A model generated the notes under the pieces. That model made no database searches. It saw nothing but the letters and a program-made list of their open reading frames with translations, and was not told the DNA's origin. A DNA stretch of 31,356 bases from Pelargonium nanum. Lineage: Eukaryota; Streptophyta; Magnoliopsida; Geraniales; Geraniaceae. Within the stretch, counting starts at the first letter, position 1, and each line of letters starts with the position of its first letter. Below are positions 10,801 through 22,254 of the stretch, piece by piece. A program made the position numbers and the translations under genes. The stretch is taken from contig JAYMTF010000705.1 in the NCBI GenBank assembly GCA_036897485.1, positions 1-31,356 of the forward strand. The letters run 5' to 3'.

Positions 10801-10990
10801 CGAAGTGCTCAAGAAGAGTGGCCGTGCCAAAGTGATCTTCAAGCGACGATCTGATGCAGAAACAGCTTTCAGCAGTGCTGGGAAATACAAAATCTTTGGA
10901 CCTTCACTTGTTAGTTACAGCCTCAAGTACCTGCCTTCTACTCCAAGCAAAACTTCTAATAAAAAGCGAAGCAAAAAGGATGCAACATAA
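7895..10990 (+). CDS. PWWP-domain protein (PEAT-complex/PDP-like chromatin reader)
   Basis: Intronless CDS of 1031 residues. The start at 7895 is the first ATG after the predicted leader intron. Residues 1-380 are acidic and low-complexity with three degenerate repeats. The PWWP domain starts near residue 388 with SDLVWGKVRSHPWWPG; the aromatic cage and the following YFGDQTFAW are present. After it comes the plant-specific extension (FGLACSC, NPGIREESS, FEPAKLIQYIRALAEFP, QLLAFHRSKGYSQLPEF), then a lysine/serine-rich region with SRKRKH nuclear-localisation-like clusters. A conserved C-terminal RRM-like segment near residues 935-1015 includes PTALILNF, QFGTLNE and AKVIFKRRSDAE. This order matches the Arabidopsis PDP proteins. 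Family knowledge: these bind methylated histone H3 and join EPCR, ARID and TRB proteins in the PEAT complex, affecting histone acetylation and flowering genes. Which PDP paralogue this is I cannot say. Confidence 0.92.
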   Translation: MSATENSDAIDLNSDLVMVDREIDSRGDSVSGQTACVNADEIEAVSEIEPLNRPVDEIDSSRCTEAVSNDRLEVDMESVDREKNLGVDEEMGNVDTLQVSDVVETGTEPLSCRVNEIDSSRCSEAVSNELGNDRSEVGMESVDRVENKGVEEEVGNVGALRVMEVESVVETETVSVDVIDSSRCPEPVSNDRIDGMGNVDSLPVLDGVDGEKSGRVVENEKVVEEEVFSVVNEDHSSGVGAGHGNEKGIPMESDEASEIHCMGARVDDTDVSVPSRDPDVSPNVSVMATSEVVGNQTAEDGSEAKIVDDRGNVSVVAPSEAKTEDTRTVSIDGISIEETEVKDISVEENVSCDDNGNVSGGNQDVTKDVSSKRTAKKTGKVACTKSCVSDLVWGKVRSHPWWPGLIFDPSAATKKAKKYYKKDTFLIAYFGDQTFAWNDASRIKPFNEYFSQMEKQSNSEEFHNALDCALDEVSRRVEFGLACSCLPKNLVAGIKSQVIDNPGIREESSKIKGGDRFSGVESFEPAKLIQYIRALAEFPNSGVDHKLEHAISQAQLLAFHRSKGYSQLPEFKMLGRLLEEDEEFSLPDNREKSDDIKEERIPDIEEEKQVPCEKENLKSQDGSSRKRKHNTGHDIEEEKQVPCEKENLKSQDSSSRKRKHSTGHDTNPSKKEKSLSELMAGRSPKSSNGDNVSGKKVGAKLISSSSSKKRKAVDSKQDDSSPDDSEFKIRKNDLSTLGGSKPKPTFRVGESILRVASQLNGTATLLKHRDESVLSDKSKGKPAKDNVVPKKESPNTAKDNVVPKNSEESPNTKFIPTEYCAPEEMLSRLWLAAKDPRKGYSFTVSVVSFFSEFRSSISMDPPDFEKLSEDAEGSQLEYMETRLSNKMVQSIPDQQASLVSVSNADTEQQSAGGTQESEAASRVDHLDNCEEEPSPTALILNFTDFASVPSITNLNRIYSQFGTLNESQTEVLKKSGRAKVIFKRRSDAETAFSSAGKYKIFGPSLVSYSLKYLPSTPSKTSNKKRSKKDAT
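8063..8500 (+). repeat. Degenerate coding repeats in the acidic N-terminus
   Basis: The motif IDSSRC followed by a variant of EAVSN recurs three times; its DNA (GATCGATAGTTCTCGATG) recurs near 8063, 8240 and 8426, spaced 177 and 186 bases (59 and 62 codons). Blocks resembling MESVDR and GNVD follow. It looks like in-frame tandem duplication followed by divergence within the PWWP gene. Confidence 0.75.
9701..9886 (+). repeat. 93-bp in-frame tandem duplication in the PWWP gene
   Basis: Two adjacent 93-bp units (9701-9793 and 9794-9886) differ at only a few bases. Each encodes 31 residues starting DIEEEKQVPCEKENLKSQD and ending in a basic SRKRKH cluster. The duplication keeps frame and doubles a nuclear-localisation-like basic patch. 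Confidence 0.95.
10241..10330 (+). repeat. Short in-frame tandem repeat (AKDNVVPK unit)
   Basis: Unit 1 (10241-10282, 14 codons, AKDNVVPKKESPNT) is followed by unit 2 (10283-10330, 16 codons, AKDNVVPKNSEESPNT). The extra six bases keep frame. It lies in the disordered linker between the lysine-rich region and the C-terminal RRM-like segment. Confidence 0.9.
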
Positions 10991-11486
10991 CATCTCAAAC
11001 TCGGAAACAACCTTAAGGTAATCATACTTCGAATATGAACTTCATTGAGTGTTTTTCGTGCAAATCGATCTCTGATCATCTTGGGTAGATTATATTAGTG
11101 ATCTAACTTAGTACAGTTTGCTTGTAAATAGCTGTGGTTGATTAGTTGACATAGTAATTGTTTTTTTGAACACAATGGTCAATTTGTCTTGCCATGTTAT
11201 TTATTCTTATCAGACTGTAAAACTAAAGGCAACTTCATCATTTAATTAGGTATATTGCATATTGTTCTGCTTAACAGTTTATCATTTTATTCGGTTTGGA
11301 ATTTGGATTGGCTGCCAGGTTCCATCTAACTTCACTGGTTCTTTGAAACATGATATACTTTTGTGGTGCTTTATACAAATAAAGGTACGAGTTACAGATG
11401 TTTTTCTTCAAATCTTGAGGAAAGGTTGGAGTTTACATGACTTGGTTCTAAAGACCTAACTTTGTGATGGTTACTTAGAAGTAATC
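10991..11486. other. 3' flank of the PWWP gene
   Basis: Non-coding, T-rich sequence after the TAA stop, probably 3'UTR at first. I see no recognisable gene. An AAGGTAATC motif near 11013 could be a splice donor for a 3'UTR intron, but nothing confirms it. Confidence 0.4.
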
Positions 11487-11688
11487 TAGAGCTGGCAGTT
11501 TGGGTTACTTGAAATCTGAATTGCCATTTTTGCGGGTTTGGGTTGGTTCATTGTAGATGTGCAAGGTCGGATGGGACAACCCACACTCAACCCGTGCCCT
11601 GTCCATGGCAAACCCGCGTTTCTTGCAGATCGGGTTCGGGTTAGGATTAGGTTTTTTCATGTCGTTTTGAAACCCGAATTGCCAGTTA
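11487..11688. mobile_element. hAT-like MITE (eroded)
   Basis: About 202 bp with imperfect terminal inverted repeats: left TAGAGCTGGCAGTTTGGGTT, reverse complement of right TATAACTGGCAATTCGGGTT. The TAGAGGTGGCAA-type end and internal GGGTTTGGGTT/AACCCG runs match the clearer hAT-like element at 18323-18570. No 8-bp target duplication is recognisable, so it is older or its ends are misplaced. Confidence 0.55.
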
Positions 11689-11932
11689 TAGTCAACTGCC
11701 CTAACCATGTATGATTTGTTGAGTAACTGACCACATTCCTTGATTTAGGGTCAATGGAAACTGGACTGAATAGTTTCTATCATACATTTCAATTATAGAG
11801 TTGCTAAAATGATTTTTCCCTATGAATTTTGGGTTTGCATTTATTTTTATATCCATTCCCTATAGAAGGTTTAATCTTAAGATCGCATCGGGAGGTGCAC
11901 ATGAGCATATTAGAAAACACCTTTATCATATA

Positions 11933-12135
11933 CTCCTTCCATCCCGGTGTCTTGTTTCTCTTATATTTTTATTTTAAAATGAGTGTCCTCTTTTTATTTT
12001 TAGGAAGTTGGTTATACACGAAATACAGATAATCTTCATAAAGTCATGTTCGTGGAGATTCAATGAAAGACGTACAAACACTAACATTTTCTTAGATGAA
12101 AAAGAACTCAGAACACTCGTTTTGAGACGGAAAGT
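11933..12135. mobile_element. Stowaway-like MITE, degraded
   Basis: The left end follows TA at 11931-11932 and reads CTCCTTCCATCCCGGTGTCT, close to the Stowaway terminus, with AAAATGAGTGTCCTC further in. The right end carries ACACTCGTTTTGAGACGGAA, an eroded inverse of it. The right boundary is approximate because the terminal bases have drifted. Confidence 0.55.
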
Positions 12136-12340
12136 GGAGGACTCGTGGATGCGGGGTTGTGATAACAAGGACGTGTACTCGGTTAAAAGTGTGTATCTTC
12201 ATTTGGAATAGTCGAGAATGAGTTCGATGCCCGTTTCAAGGTCTGGAGTTTTCCGAACATGTTTGGGTTGAGGTTATAGCAATTCAGCGAGCTCTCACCA
12301 AAGGTTGGCATCGGGTGTTGATCGCAGGTGGTTATTAATT
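12136..12340 (+). mobile_element. LINE (non-LTR retrotransposon) relic
   Basis: Short translated pieces resemble the tail of plant LINE ORF2. Bases near 12137-12210 read VEDSWMRGCDNKDVYSVKSV, like the W..G.YSVKSAY motif that precedes the zf-RVT region, ending at a stop. Bases near 12267-12332 read VEVIAIQRALTKGWHRVLIA, like the AIR.AL...G...V.IEGD motif of the plant RNase H-like domain. The pieces are in different frames with stops between them, so this is a dead fragment. A 17-base string GCAATTCAGCGAGCTCT is repeated near 12278 and 12350. Confidence 0.45.
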
Positions 12341-13190
12341 TTTTATGGGGCAATTCAGCGAGCTCTTCTTGATGATATAATCTTAGGAGTTGGTTCAGTT
12401 AATTTATAGTCGAATAGACTATCTTCTCTTTTTTTCAAATAGCTTTTCTTTCATTTATGCATATAAGTAATTTACAAACCAACAATATTTAGAAACATTA
12501 ACCAATTTATTCATAGTTTTTCTAAAAAACATATTCATATTAAGACTCATCCAACCGAATGATAGAGATGTCACAATTTATTTTCGAGTGTGACACATCG
12601 AAATTAATGAGAAAATGTCTCGTCATTAATTATTACACATATGTGTTATAATAATAGATCATTTTAAAAGTTAGGTTGATTTTCACGTCATATTGATAAA
12701 AAAACAATAATAAAAAAACAAGAAAGCACATCGAAAAATAAGACTACTATTTCTATCCCAATATTGCCTAATTTTATTTTGTTACGAAAAAACGTAAGTA
12801 GACAAATGAGACCCGAGACGGCCAAGAGAATAACTTAGTAAACAAAAATTGTGTCACCGTGAGACAAAAATATTCTCAATTTAGGTGGTAGTGTAGATAA
12901 TTAGGTACGATATTTTATATTATTATAAAGAAAAAGTGGAGAAAAAAAAATTCCCAATACCTAACTGAAAAAACCCAAACATTGAGGTCCTTCTATGCAA
13001 ATTTATATTCTCATTTTTTATTTCCTCAAATTATATATCCGTTTCAATTTTAAACCGCCGCTTCTGAGTTCAAAAACAAAACCTCAGAGACCAACTCGAT
13101 CTCCACATTCCTAATCAGTCTTCGCAGCCACTCACTTCGATTTCGATCGGATCTGTAACCGAACCTCCTCCTTCTTCTCTGTCTTCTTCA
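12341..13190. other. Intergenic spacer and leader of the serine-rich-protein gene
   Basis: AT-rich and non-coding to about 13040, where composition shifts to a C/T-rich leader (repeated TCTTC and CTCC) that runs into the ATG at 13191. An ATTATATATCC stretch near 13030 could act as a TATA element, but its placement is uncertain. Confidence 0.4.
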
Positions 13191-16100
13191 ATGGACGATT
13201 CGGAGAAGACGAGAGATCTCGAACAAGTCAAAGAGCTCAGTCTCATCGATATGTCCTCCGAGGACGATTCGCTTCTGCTCAAATCGCCTCCTCTCGACCA
13301 CCAATCTTCAGGTTCGTGCTCTTCTTCGTCGAAACGTACCTAGATTTTATCTGTTTATAAGCTAATTGAAGTGTTTGTGTTGTTGCGTTGAGGATTTGAA
13401 GGGCACTTTAGGTAGGGTTTCAGTGCTTTTTTTTATAAAAAAAATTGCTCACTGTACCAATCTGGAAGTATTTGTTTTTTTTAAAACCTTTTTGTTCTGT
13501 AATTTATGGAGTATAAGGAGGATACGAAATTCTGAGTAAATCCTCTCTTTGTTGCTAGAGAAATGTGTTAATTATTGAGCTTCTTGTGTTCTTTAGGTGG
13601 TTTTGGAAGTGATGAAGATTGAAGCTGTGCTAATTTAGAGATTTGCTTCATGTTTTATTAGCTAATTGAAGTGTTTGTGTTGTGGCCTTGAGGATTTGAG
13701 GTGCACTTTACGTAGGGTTTCGGTGCATTTTTTTATTAATAAATTTGCTCACTGTACCAATCTGGAATTATTATTGATTTTTTTTTCTTTTACCTTTTTT
13801 TTCTGTAATTTATGAGGTTCTTGAAATGTGAAACATAAGGAGGATACAAAATTCTGAGTAAATCCAATCTCTGTTGCTAGAGAAATGTGTAATTATTAAG
13901 CTTCTTGTGTTCCTTTGGATGGTTTTAGGATATGGTGAAAATTGAAGTTGAGCTAATGTAGAGATTTGTCAGTGATAGTTTATAATCCCCAATTTGCATA
14001 AAATGTTTGTTGCAATTGAGTTTTTGTCATTCTGGGTTACAATATTAAGTTACTTGGAATCATGCACTTTGATGTTTGGGATTCTGTAAGAGTTATTTGA
14101 ATGGGAACTTTCATTTATCATTTGTTTGTATGATCAGAGGGGCACAGTTTCACTCGATGTATGTGTACGCCCTGAGTTTTCTTAAGACTATTCTGTTAGT
14201 ACTAAGCTCTAACCATGCATGGCATGAATAAATATATGTTTTGCTTGGAATGGTGTACATAATATTAGTCTCCACAGTTTTGTTTCCGATGTATATTTTA
14301 CATTTCATACGAGTGGTATTGAACCCAAATGATGAAATATCGTGATCAGAGAATCAAGACCATACAAGTGTTTGTAATATAGAGGAAGCAGCAGACACCT
14401 TTGAACAAATGAACGAAGTACCTCAACTATTCGAATCACCAGAACCAGAAAGGAAAGTTAAAAATAGCAAGTATAACTTGCGCAAAAGTTTAGCTTGGGA
14501 TAGTGCTTTCTTCACAAATGCAGGTGTTGTACACAACCCAAAACTAGAACCCTATATTTCTTTTCTTTCCTTTTAATATGATGTCAATGCCACTCATTTT
14601 CCTTAGTCTGTCCTAACTCATAATTTGTAATTTGGTTTTGTGACAGGTGTTCTGGATCCTGAGGAGTTGTCTTGCATGATTGGAGGTGTTGAGAAAGGTG
14701 GGAAAACTTTGTTGCCTGGAATTCAAGAGGATATACAGAGATCCACTGATTCAATCCCCAGCTTAGATAGTGATAATTTGACATTGGAGAGCCTTGAAGG
14801 TGATCTGTTCGAAGATATAAGAGCTTCAATTCAGAAATCCAGTAAACTTTCCAGTGTGGCTAAATCAAATAACAACTTGGGATCAAGAGTAGCTGAAACT
14901 CAAACTATTCATTGTAAGTATACTTGACCTAGTTCTTGGTAGACTTGAATTGGGTTGTAAAAAAAAACCTCTATTACTGGTCTGACCACTTAATTATCAG
15001 GCCAACTCTAACTACCATCTATGACTGTCACCTTCTTCAAGTCAAGCTATCAACTTAACCTTCTATAGCTGCTGACTAGTAACCTAAGTACGCACTCTTT
15101 GACCTTCTCATCGCATCTTCCTCAGATAATATGACATTATCATATTTCCATTGTGAACCATCTCTTTTATAGTAAACTTTTGATCCTTTTGCTCTTCAAT
15201 ATCTCAATGACCAGCTCCTCTGCTGCCACTGGCTCTAACCTGCAAACTCCTCCATATTGGTCTGCGTCAGAGTCTTAATTGACTTCACTGATCAAACCCA
15301 TATGTGATAAAACTATAGCCAATTTGCTTGCGATTTATCTAGTTTGGATGCCAGACAGGGTTTATATCCAGGAGGTTTGAGATGATAATGTAGTAATGAG
15401 TTGGAGCAGCTGCTAATCCCTTCATAGGCACATGCACATGTTAACCTGTTAAGCTTGCCCTCCTACATAGATTTTTTGTTGTTGTTGATGCATGTGTTAG
15501 TGAGCCCCTGAGCCTTGGTAAGGTTTTTCTTTACGGGTTCAATTTAGGGAAATAGCCTCCACAATGATGGGTGTCTCATGCACTGGACCACCCTATATTT
15601 GTGTGTGCGTGCATATTATCAGAAAACTGAACACCTTTTCTTTGCAGCTTCAGAGATGGACCTTTCTTCTCAGAGTAAGGTGAGTTCAGCTAAGGTTGAA
15701 AGATGCCTGTTGCTATGACTTTTTGTAATTTTTTATTTACAGTAAAATTCTTGTATTAATATTTCAGGAGACACCCAAACCTACTCTCAAGAGGCCAGTT
15801 TTGAGCAAACTAGGATCAGAAAAAACAACCAAAAAGCTTTCTGTTTGTCCAGAAACCCCTAAGGTATGTTATTACCAAGTACCCGAACTGTTCTCATCAC
15901 ACGTATATGAAGATTATAAATAAAAAATTCTGAAACTTCGTAAAATTGTTTCACCTGCTTGCACTTGAATTTTTATAGTGAAATATCTGGTCAGTCATAA
16001 TGTTTTACAATTCTATGGAATCTACACTATTATATGTTTCATTTTACGCAATCCTTGAGCATATTCAGAAGTCACTGAGTCTGGTGTGGTTTAACTGACT

Positions 16101-18157
16101 CTTCCATGTTGTCTACAATGAAGCGTGCTGCTACAAGTGGACTGGCCAGTCCATCAGTTGCTAAGCCGCCCAAGGTACTTGGCAGAGGTAGCCCCATGTC
16201 ATCAATAACAGCCAGGAGGGCTTCTCTCAGTTCTGAACGTATGAAAAAGGACATGGACAATGCAAAAGGTTGCACTGGTAATTAGATCATTCAGTCACTG
16301 TTGTTCTAAACCGTTATTCACTATATACTCAATTTTATAATTTTTCAGGTGGAGGGACTATAGGGTTAAAGACATCTGCAATAAGTGGTTCACGTAGCAA
16401 TGCACCCAGGATCCCTATCCGCTCTACTAAATCCTCCACTTTGAGCTCTTCAGTTGCAACCAAGATTGACCCTAGATCTTCTTGTTCTTCATTTGGTAGT
16501 TCTGGAAGTGCCTCATCTGACAAAACATCTAAATCTTCCTTGAACTCAGTGAGGAGAAAAGTTAATTCAACAACTTCTAATGTTCCTTTTTCTCGTTTAA
16601 CAACCGTCAAACCCTCATCAAAACCAACAAATAAAAACCAGTCTGGCACTTCTCAGCTCTCAGCTTATTTGAATTTTGTCACCAAGCCTTCTTCAAGCAT
16701 TTCACCTGCTAGCTCTATCAGTGATTGGTCATCAGAATCATCAGCATCAACTTCTACTGTCAATCAAAGGTCTAGCAGTACAAGAACTAGCATTGAAAGT
16801 TGCAATGGGGTCTCCATTGATAAAGATGTTCCTCATGTTGTGTCTTCTGGAAGCCGTTCTAATGATCTGGGCTCAGGTCAGAATGGAACTCAAGCAACTG
16901 GGATGCTGGGTCGGGGTATTAAGAAAGCTTTTCCAGGAACGACCGCGCATCCAGCTTCAGGAAAACCCTCCGGCCTTCGACTGCCATCACCAAAGATTGG
17001 CTTCTTTGATGGGGTAAGTTTAAACTTTCCATCTATAACTACTTCCATATTTTGGATCAAACTTGATTTTATAGTCTCAATTATTCCTTTTTTAGGGGGT
17101 GAAGAAATAAAAAGGGAATATTTATTGTCTTGTCTATTCTCATGTTTTATTTCAAAATGTTGGAATTTAGGTAGTGTTTGAATTAATGGGAATTAAGCGA
17201 GGATGTTCATGTTTGGATTATGACTTTTTGGTCATGAGAATGATATCGATTGGGAATCTCATTCTCATTTTCATTCCCATATATATATCCAAGTTCCAAA
17301 CGCTACCTTAGTGTTAACTATGATATTATGAAGTAAAAGGTGAAAGTGATTTTTATATTATGCAGGCCAAGTCAATGGCGCGCACTCCAAATGGAAGTAC
17401 ACAATCTTCTCCCAGGGACGGTTTACACAGAGTTGAAGCGGGACGTACCAGTCCTAGTGGGAACACAAACAAGGCAAATATGGGGAAGTTTCAACCCGTT
17501 AGAACTGTCGCGGTAAAGGGAAATACTAAACCTGATTCTCAGCAAAATTCCTTGGGTGGTACCAAACTCAAATCTCCTATACCTCAGGAACCGTCAAATT
17601 CTTCCAAGAAGAAGAATACTCCTTCCAGGAGTGCAAGTAGCTCTCCTTCCATGTCACGTAAAGTTCACAATAAGATGTCTCCTAAAACTAAGGAAGAGAA
17701 CCATTCGAAGCCAGAACAAGTTGAAGAGAAGGAATCTGATATTGCTATTCTCAGCGATCCGAAGTTCATTTTAAGTGCTGGAGATGATACCAAACTCATA
17801 TCTGCTATACCTCTGGAACCGTCAAATGGTTCTATGAAGACCTCTAATGCTTCCAGGAGCGAATGTAACTCAACTGAAACCAATGGAGAGAATCACATGA
17901 AGGGCGAAGAAGTTGGAGCAAAAGAACCTGATATTGCTATGCACAACCCGGAGTTTAATTTGATTGTGCAAGACAGTGGCGGCGACGTTAGTTTGAAACA
18001 TGAAGTGAGTACCGCCGACACAAGGATTCCTCTTGCTATCAGGGATTCGTTTTGCAATCGGGACAGTTCGTGTGATGATACAACAGGATCAACAGAGTTG
18101 GAAGAAAAGTTTACCGCCTTCTCTTTGTCAGACAGCACTAAGACGGAGAATAGCTGA
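13191..18157 (+). CDS. Serine-rich conserved plant protein, function unknown
   Basis: Eight exons by consensus and phase: 13191-13311, 14350-14523, 14647-14913, 15648-15679, 15768-15863, 16124-16268, 16349-17013 and 17366-18157. They join to 763 residues. The acidic N-terminus (MDDSEKTRDLEQVKELSLID) is followed in exons 2-3 by the most ordered-looking part, SKYNLRKSLAWDSAFFTNAG then VLDPEELSCMIGG. Exons 5-8 are basic and rich in Ser, Lys, Pro and Thr, with little predicted fold (KPPKVLGRGSPMSS, RIPIRSTKSSTLSSS, GLRLPSPKIGFFDG). The KSLAWDSAFFT and GFFDG blocks recall plant proteins usually annotated as hypothetical or mucin/FLO11-like because of composition; I do not recognise a defined function. 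A role on microtubules or in scaffolding would be speculation. The exon 6 acceptor (AATGAAG/CGT) is weak but is the only one avoiding an early stop. Confidence 0.8.
13361..13970 (+). repeat. 300-bp tandem duplication in intron 1
   Basis: The sequence beginning GCTAATTGAAGTGTTTGTGT at 13361 begins again at 13661, exactly 300 bases later. The copies align through landmarks such as GGATTTGA, TAGGGTTTC, GCTCACTGTACCAATCTGGAA, AAGGAGGATAC, ATTCTGAGTAAATCC and GCTAGAGAAATGTGT, with small indels. The second copy fades near 13970. There is no coding content; it lies in the 1.04-kb first intron of the serine-rich-protein gene. Confidence 0.9.
17170..17307. mobile_element. Tourist-like MITE in intron 7
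   Basis: 138 bp flanked by TTA direct repeats (17167-17169 and 17308-17310). Termini are inverted: GGTAGTGTTTGAATTAA on the left, GGTAGCGTTTGGAACTT as the reverse complement of the right end. Subterminal ATGGGAATTAAG and ATTCTCATTTTCATTCCCAT are also inverse-like. Size, target duplication and GTTTGG terminus fit a PIF/Harbinger-derived MITE. Confidence 0.8.
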
Positions 18158-18322
18158 TCTTGTCAGAGTCGGACATCATTTGGTCGCAATATTTTTCGAG
18201 GTACATAGACTTCCTAAAACTTGATGTGTTAACAGAATAGGGGATTAATGTCACCAATGGCACTGACGCAACCCAACACGTTTGACACCAAATTAGGATT
18301 AATGTATAATTATACTCTTAAG

Positions 18323-18570
18323 TAGAGCCGGCAATTTGGACCCAAACCTCCGGGCACCCGAAATCCTATCCGACTTCAACCTGATCCGATCAACTTTTGG
18401 GTCGGGTCAGATTTGTCTAGTCAAATTTTGGGCTGGATCAGATCGGGCAAACCATCACGAATTCGCATATAGTGCACAAAAAGTGAAACCTGATTCGACC
18501 TGTGACCTGAAATCCAAATTAACCCAAACCCGACTCGAACCCAATCTGAAACCCAAATTTGCCACCTCTA
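18323..18570. mobile_element. hAT-like MITE with 8-bp target-site duplication
   Basis: 248 bp. The left end is TAGAGCCGGCAATTTGGACC and the reverse complement of the right end is TAGAGGTGGCAAATTTGGGT. The flanks are CTCTTAAG (18315-18322) and CCCTTAAG (18571-18578), an 8-bp duplication with one mismatch, diagnostic of the hAT superfamily. The interior is rich in GGGTCGGG and ACCCGA. It lies about 165 bp after the stop of the serine-rich-protein gene, so it may fall within the 3'UTR. Confidence 0.85.
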
Positions 18571-19222
18571 CCCTTAAGTGTGCATGTTGGGTGTGTCGTG
18601 TGTATTACGACACGACTAATTAATAATGCGTGCGTGTTTTAGAGGCCCAACACAAACACGATATGATTACTGAACATGTTGGGTTTTCCATCACGAATAC
18701 AACACGATTACAATATGTGAGCCTAAACAAACAAAATTTCGTATTTGTGACATTAACCAAGAATAGGCACTGATTGACAAACATGCTAGATGCAAGTCTT
18801 TATGCACTAAAGATTTATCCAAGAATATGTTTATTTGAATTAGTTCATTGAGTGGATTGTAATATATTATTGCATGCAGGACTTGATGCTCAAAGACTGG
18901 ACATATATCCAGCCAAGACATAGCTATTATTTAGGCAAACAATGCAAACATCTGATTGTTGTAACTGCTGAAAACTCCTAATTTTCATTTGAAGTGTTTG
19001 CTCTATCAAGGTTACAGGAGAAACATTCATTCTCAGGGTAGTGTGAATATATATATGTTCCTATTTATCTATTTATATATTGTGGAATCATTATGTAGAA
19101 GTTGTGAGGAGAGCAACTCCAGGTCCTTATTTTTCAAGACTATCATTTTTTTTTTCTAGTGAGTTGTTTGTTTATGTTTCCATTTTTATGTCATTGTGTG
19201 ACTTAAATGAGTGTTTACTATA

Positions 19223-19385
19223 CAGTTTCTTCCTCTCATTTTACCTATTTCCATTTTGAGAAAAATTTAGTGTGTTATTTTTACTCTTACATCCATGCAT
19301 AATTTTCTAAAAGAGAAAGAAAACACTCATTTTGAGACAATGTTTTTTTAAGTGAAACAAGACACTTGATTTGTGATGGATGGAG
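19223..19385. mobile_element. Stowaway-like MITE relic
   Basis: The right end, GATTTGTGATGGATGGAG then TA, is a typical inverted Stowaway terminus. An internal ACACTCATTTTGAGACAA matches the subterminal AAAATGAGTGT sequence of the other copies here. The left end near 19221 (TACAGTTTCTTCCTCTCATT) is much eroded, so the left boundary is approximate. Confidence 0.45.
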
Positions 19386-19664
19386 TAATAGTAGACAAGT
19401 TCTCAGGTTCGAGCTTTGATTGTTACGCTTGTTGATAAAAAATAATAGTGAACAAGTGAACGTTTCACTTTCTTTCTTATCCTAGGCCCACTAAGCACTT
19501 GGGTCAAACTCAATGAGGTTCATTCAATATTTCACCTGTCTCAAAATGAGTATTTTGATTTATTTATTTTTTGAAAACACAAAAGAAAATTATGTATTGT
19601 ACACAACAAAATCAATGAATTCTAATTTATTATGAGACAAGAAACAAGTGAATAATGAAGACAC

Positions 19665-19780
19665 TAGGTCGAATACAAGCATTGCAATAACAATCAAACT
19701 AAAATTTGGTTTTTGGTAGAGTAAATTTGTTGATTACCTAAAACACAGACAATAGGTCGAATACAAGGATTGCAATAACA
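19665..19780 (+). repeat. Short direct repeat, 88-bp offset
   Basis: TAGGTCGAATACAAG followed by ATTGCAATAAC after one variable base occurs at 19665 and again at 19753. This non-coding direct repeat is probably a local duplication. Confidence 0.75.
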
Positions 19781-20057
19781 CAAACTGTTTCCTAAGGTTC
19801 CGAATATCGCTTAAGCTCATTTTCTGTACACAAGCTATTACTCAAACTGGAGAAATTAGAGTTGTTGAGCAGAGGTTTATTTCAGTAGTTAACAGTATAG
19901 CACACAAATTATCAAATAAAATAAATAGTCAGAAATTCATAATAAATATATTGAAAGATGATCAAAACTTGTTTACAAAATCCACTAAACAGTAACAAGT
20001 AGTACCATAGCCAATTCAATAACAAGACCTCAAAAAGAACAAGCTCCTTTGATAAAT

Positions 20058-22172
<2,115 letters not shown>

Positions 22173-22254
22173 GTTGGCGGATTGAAGTTTTCGGCTCCAA
22201 GGAGGGTTTGCGAGGTCCGGAGTGACGGAGAAGAAGAAGAAGAACTAGCCGCAG

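Larger units (their letters stand above)
18579..20057. other. Convergent intergenic spacer
   Basis: Space between the 3' ends of the serine-rich-protein gene (plus) and RPS23 (minus). AT-rich without any convincing ORF. It contains GTGTCGTG/ACACGA repeats near 18590-18710, a Stowaway-like relic (19223-19385) and a short direct repeat (19665-19780). The last 100-150 bases are probably the RPS23 3'UTR. Confidence 0.45.

Noticed and set aside
15540..15620. Repeat-like text near the end of intron 3 of the serine-rich-protein gene (CCACAATGATGGGTGTCTCATGC region)
   Set aside because: Looks like a dispersed repeat but has no terminal repeats, Pol III boxes or duplication to support a call.
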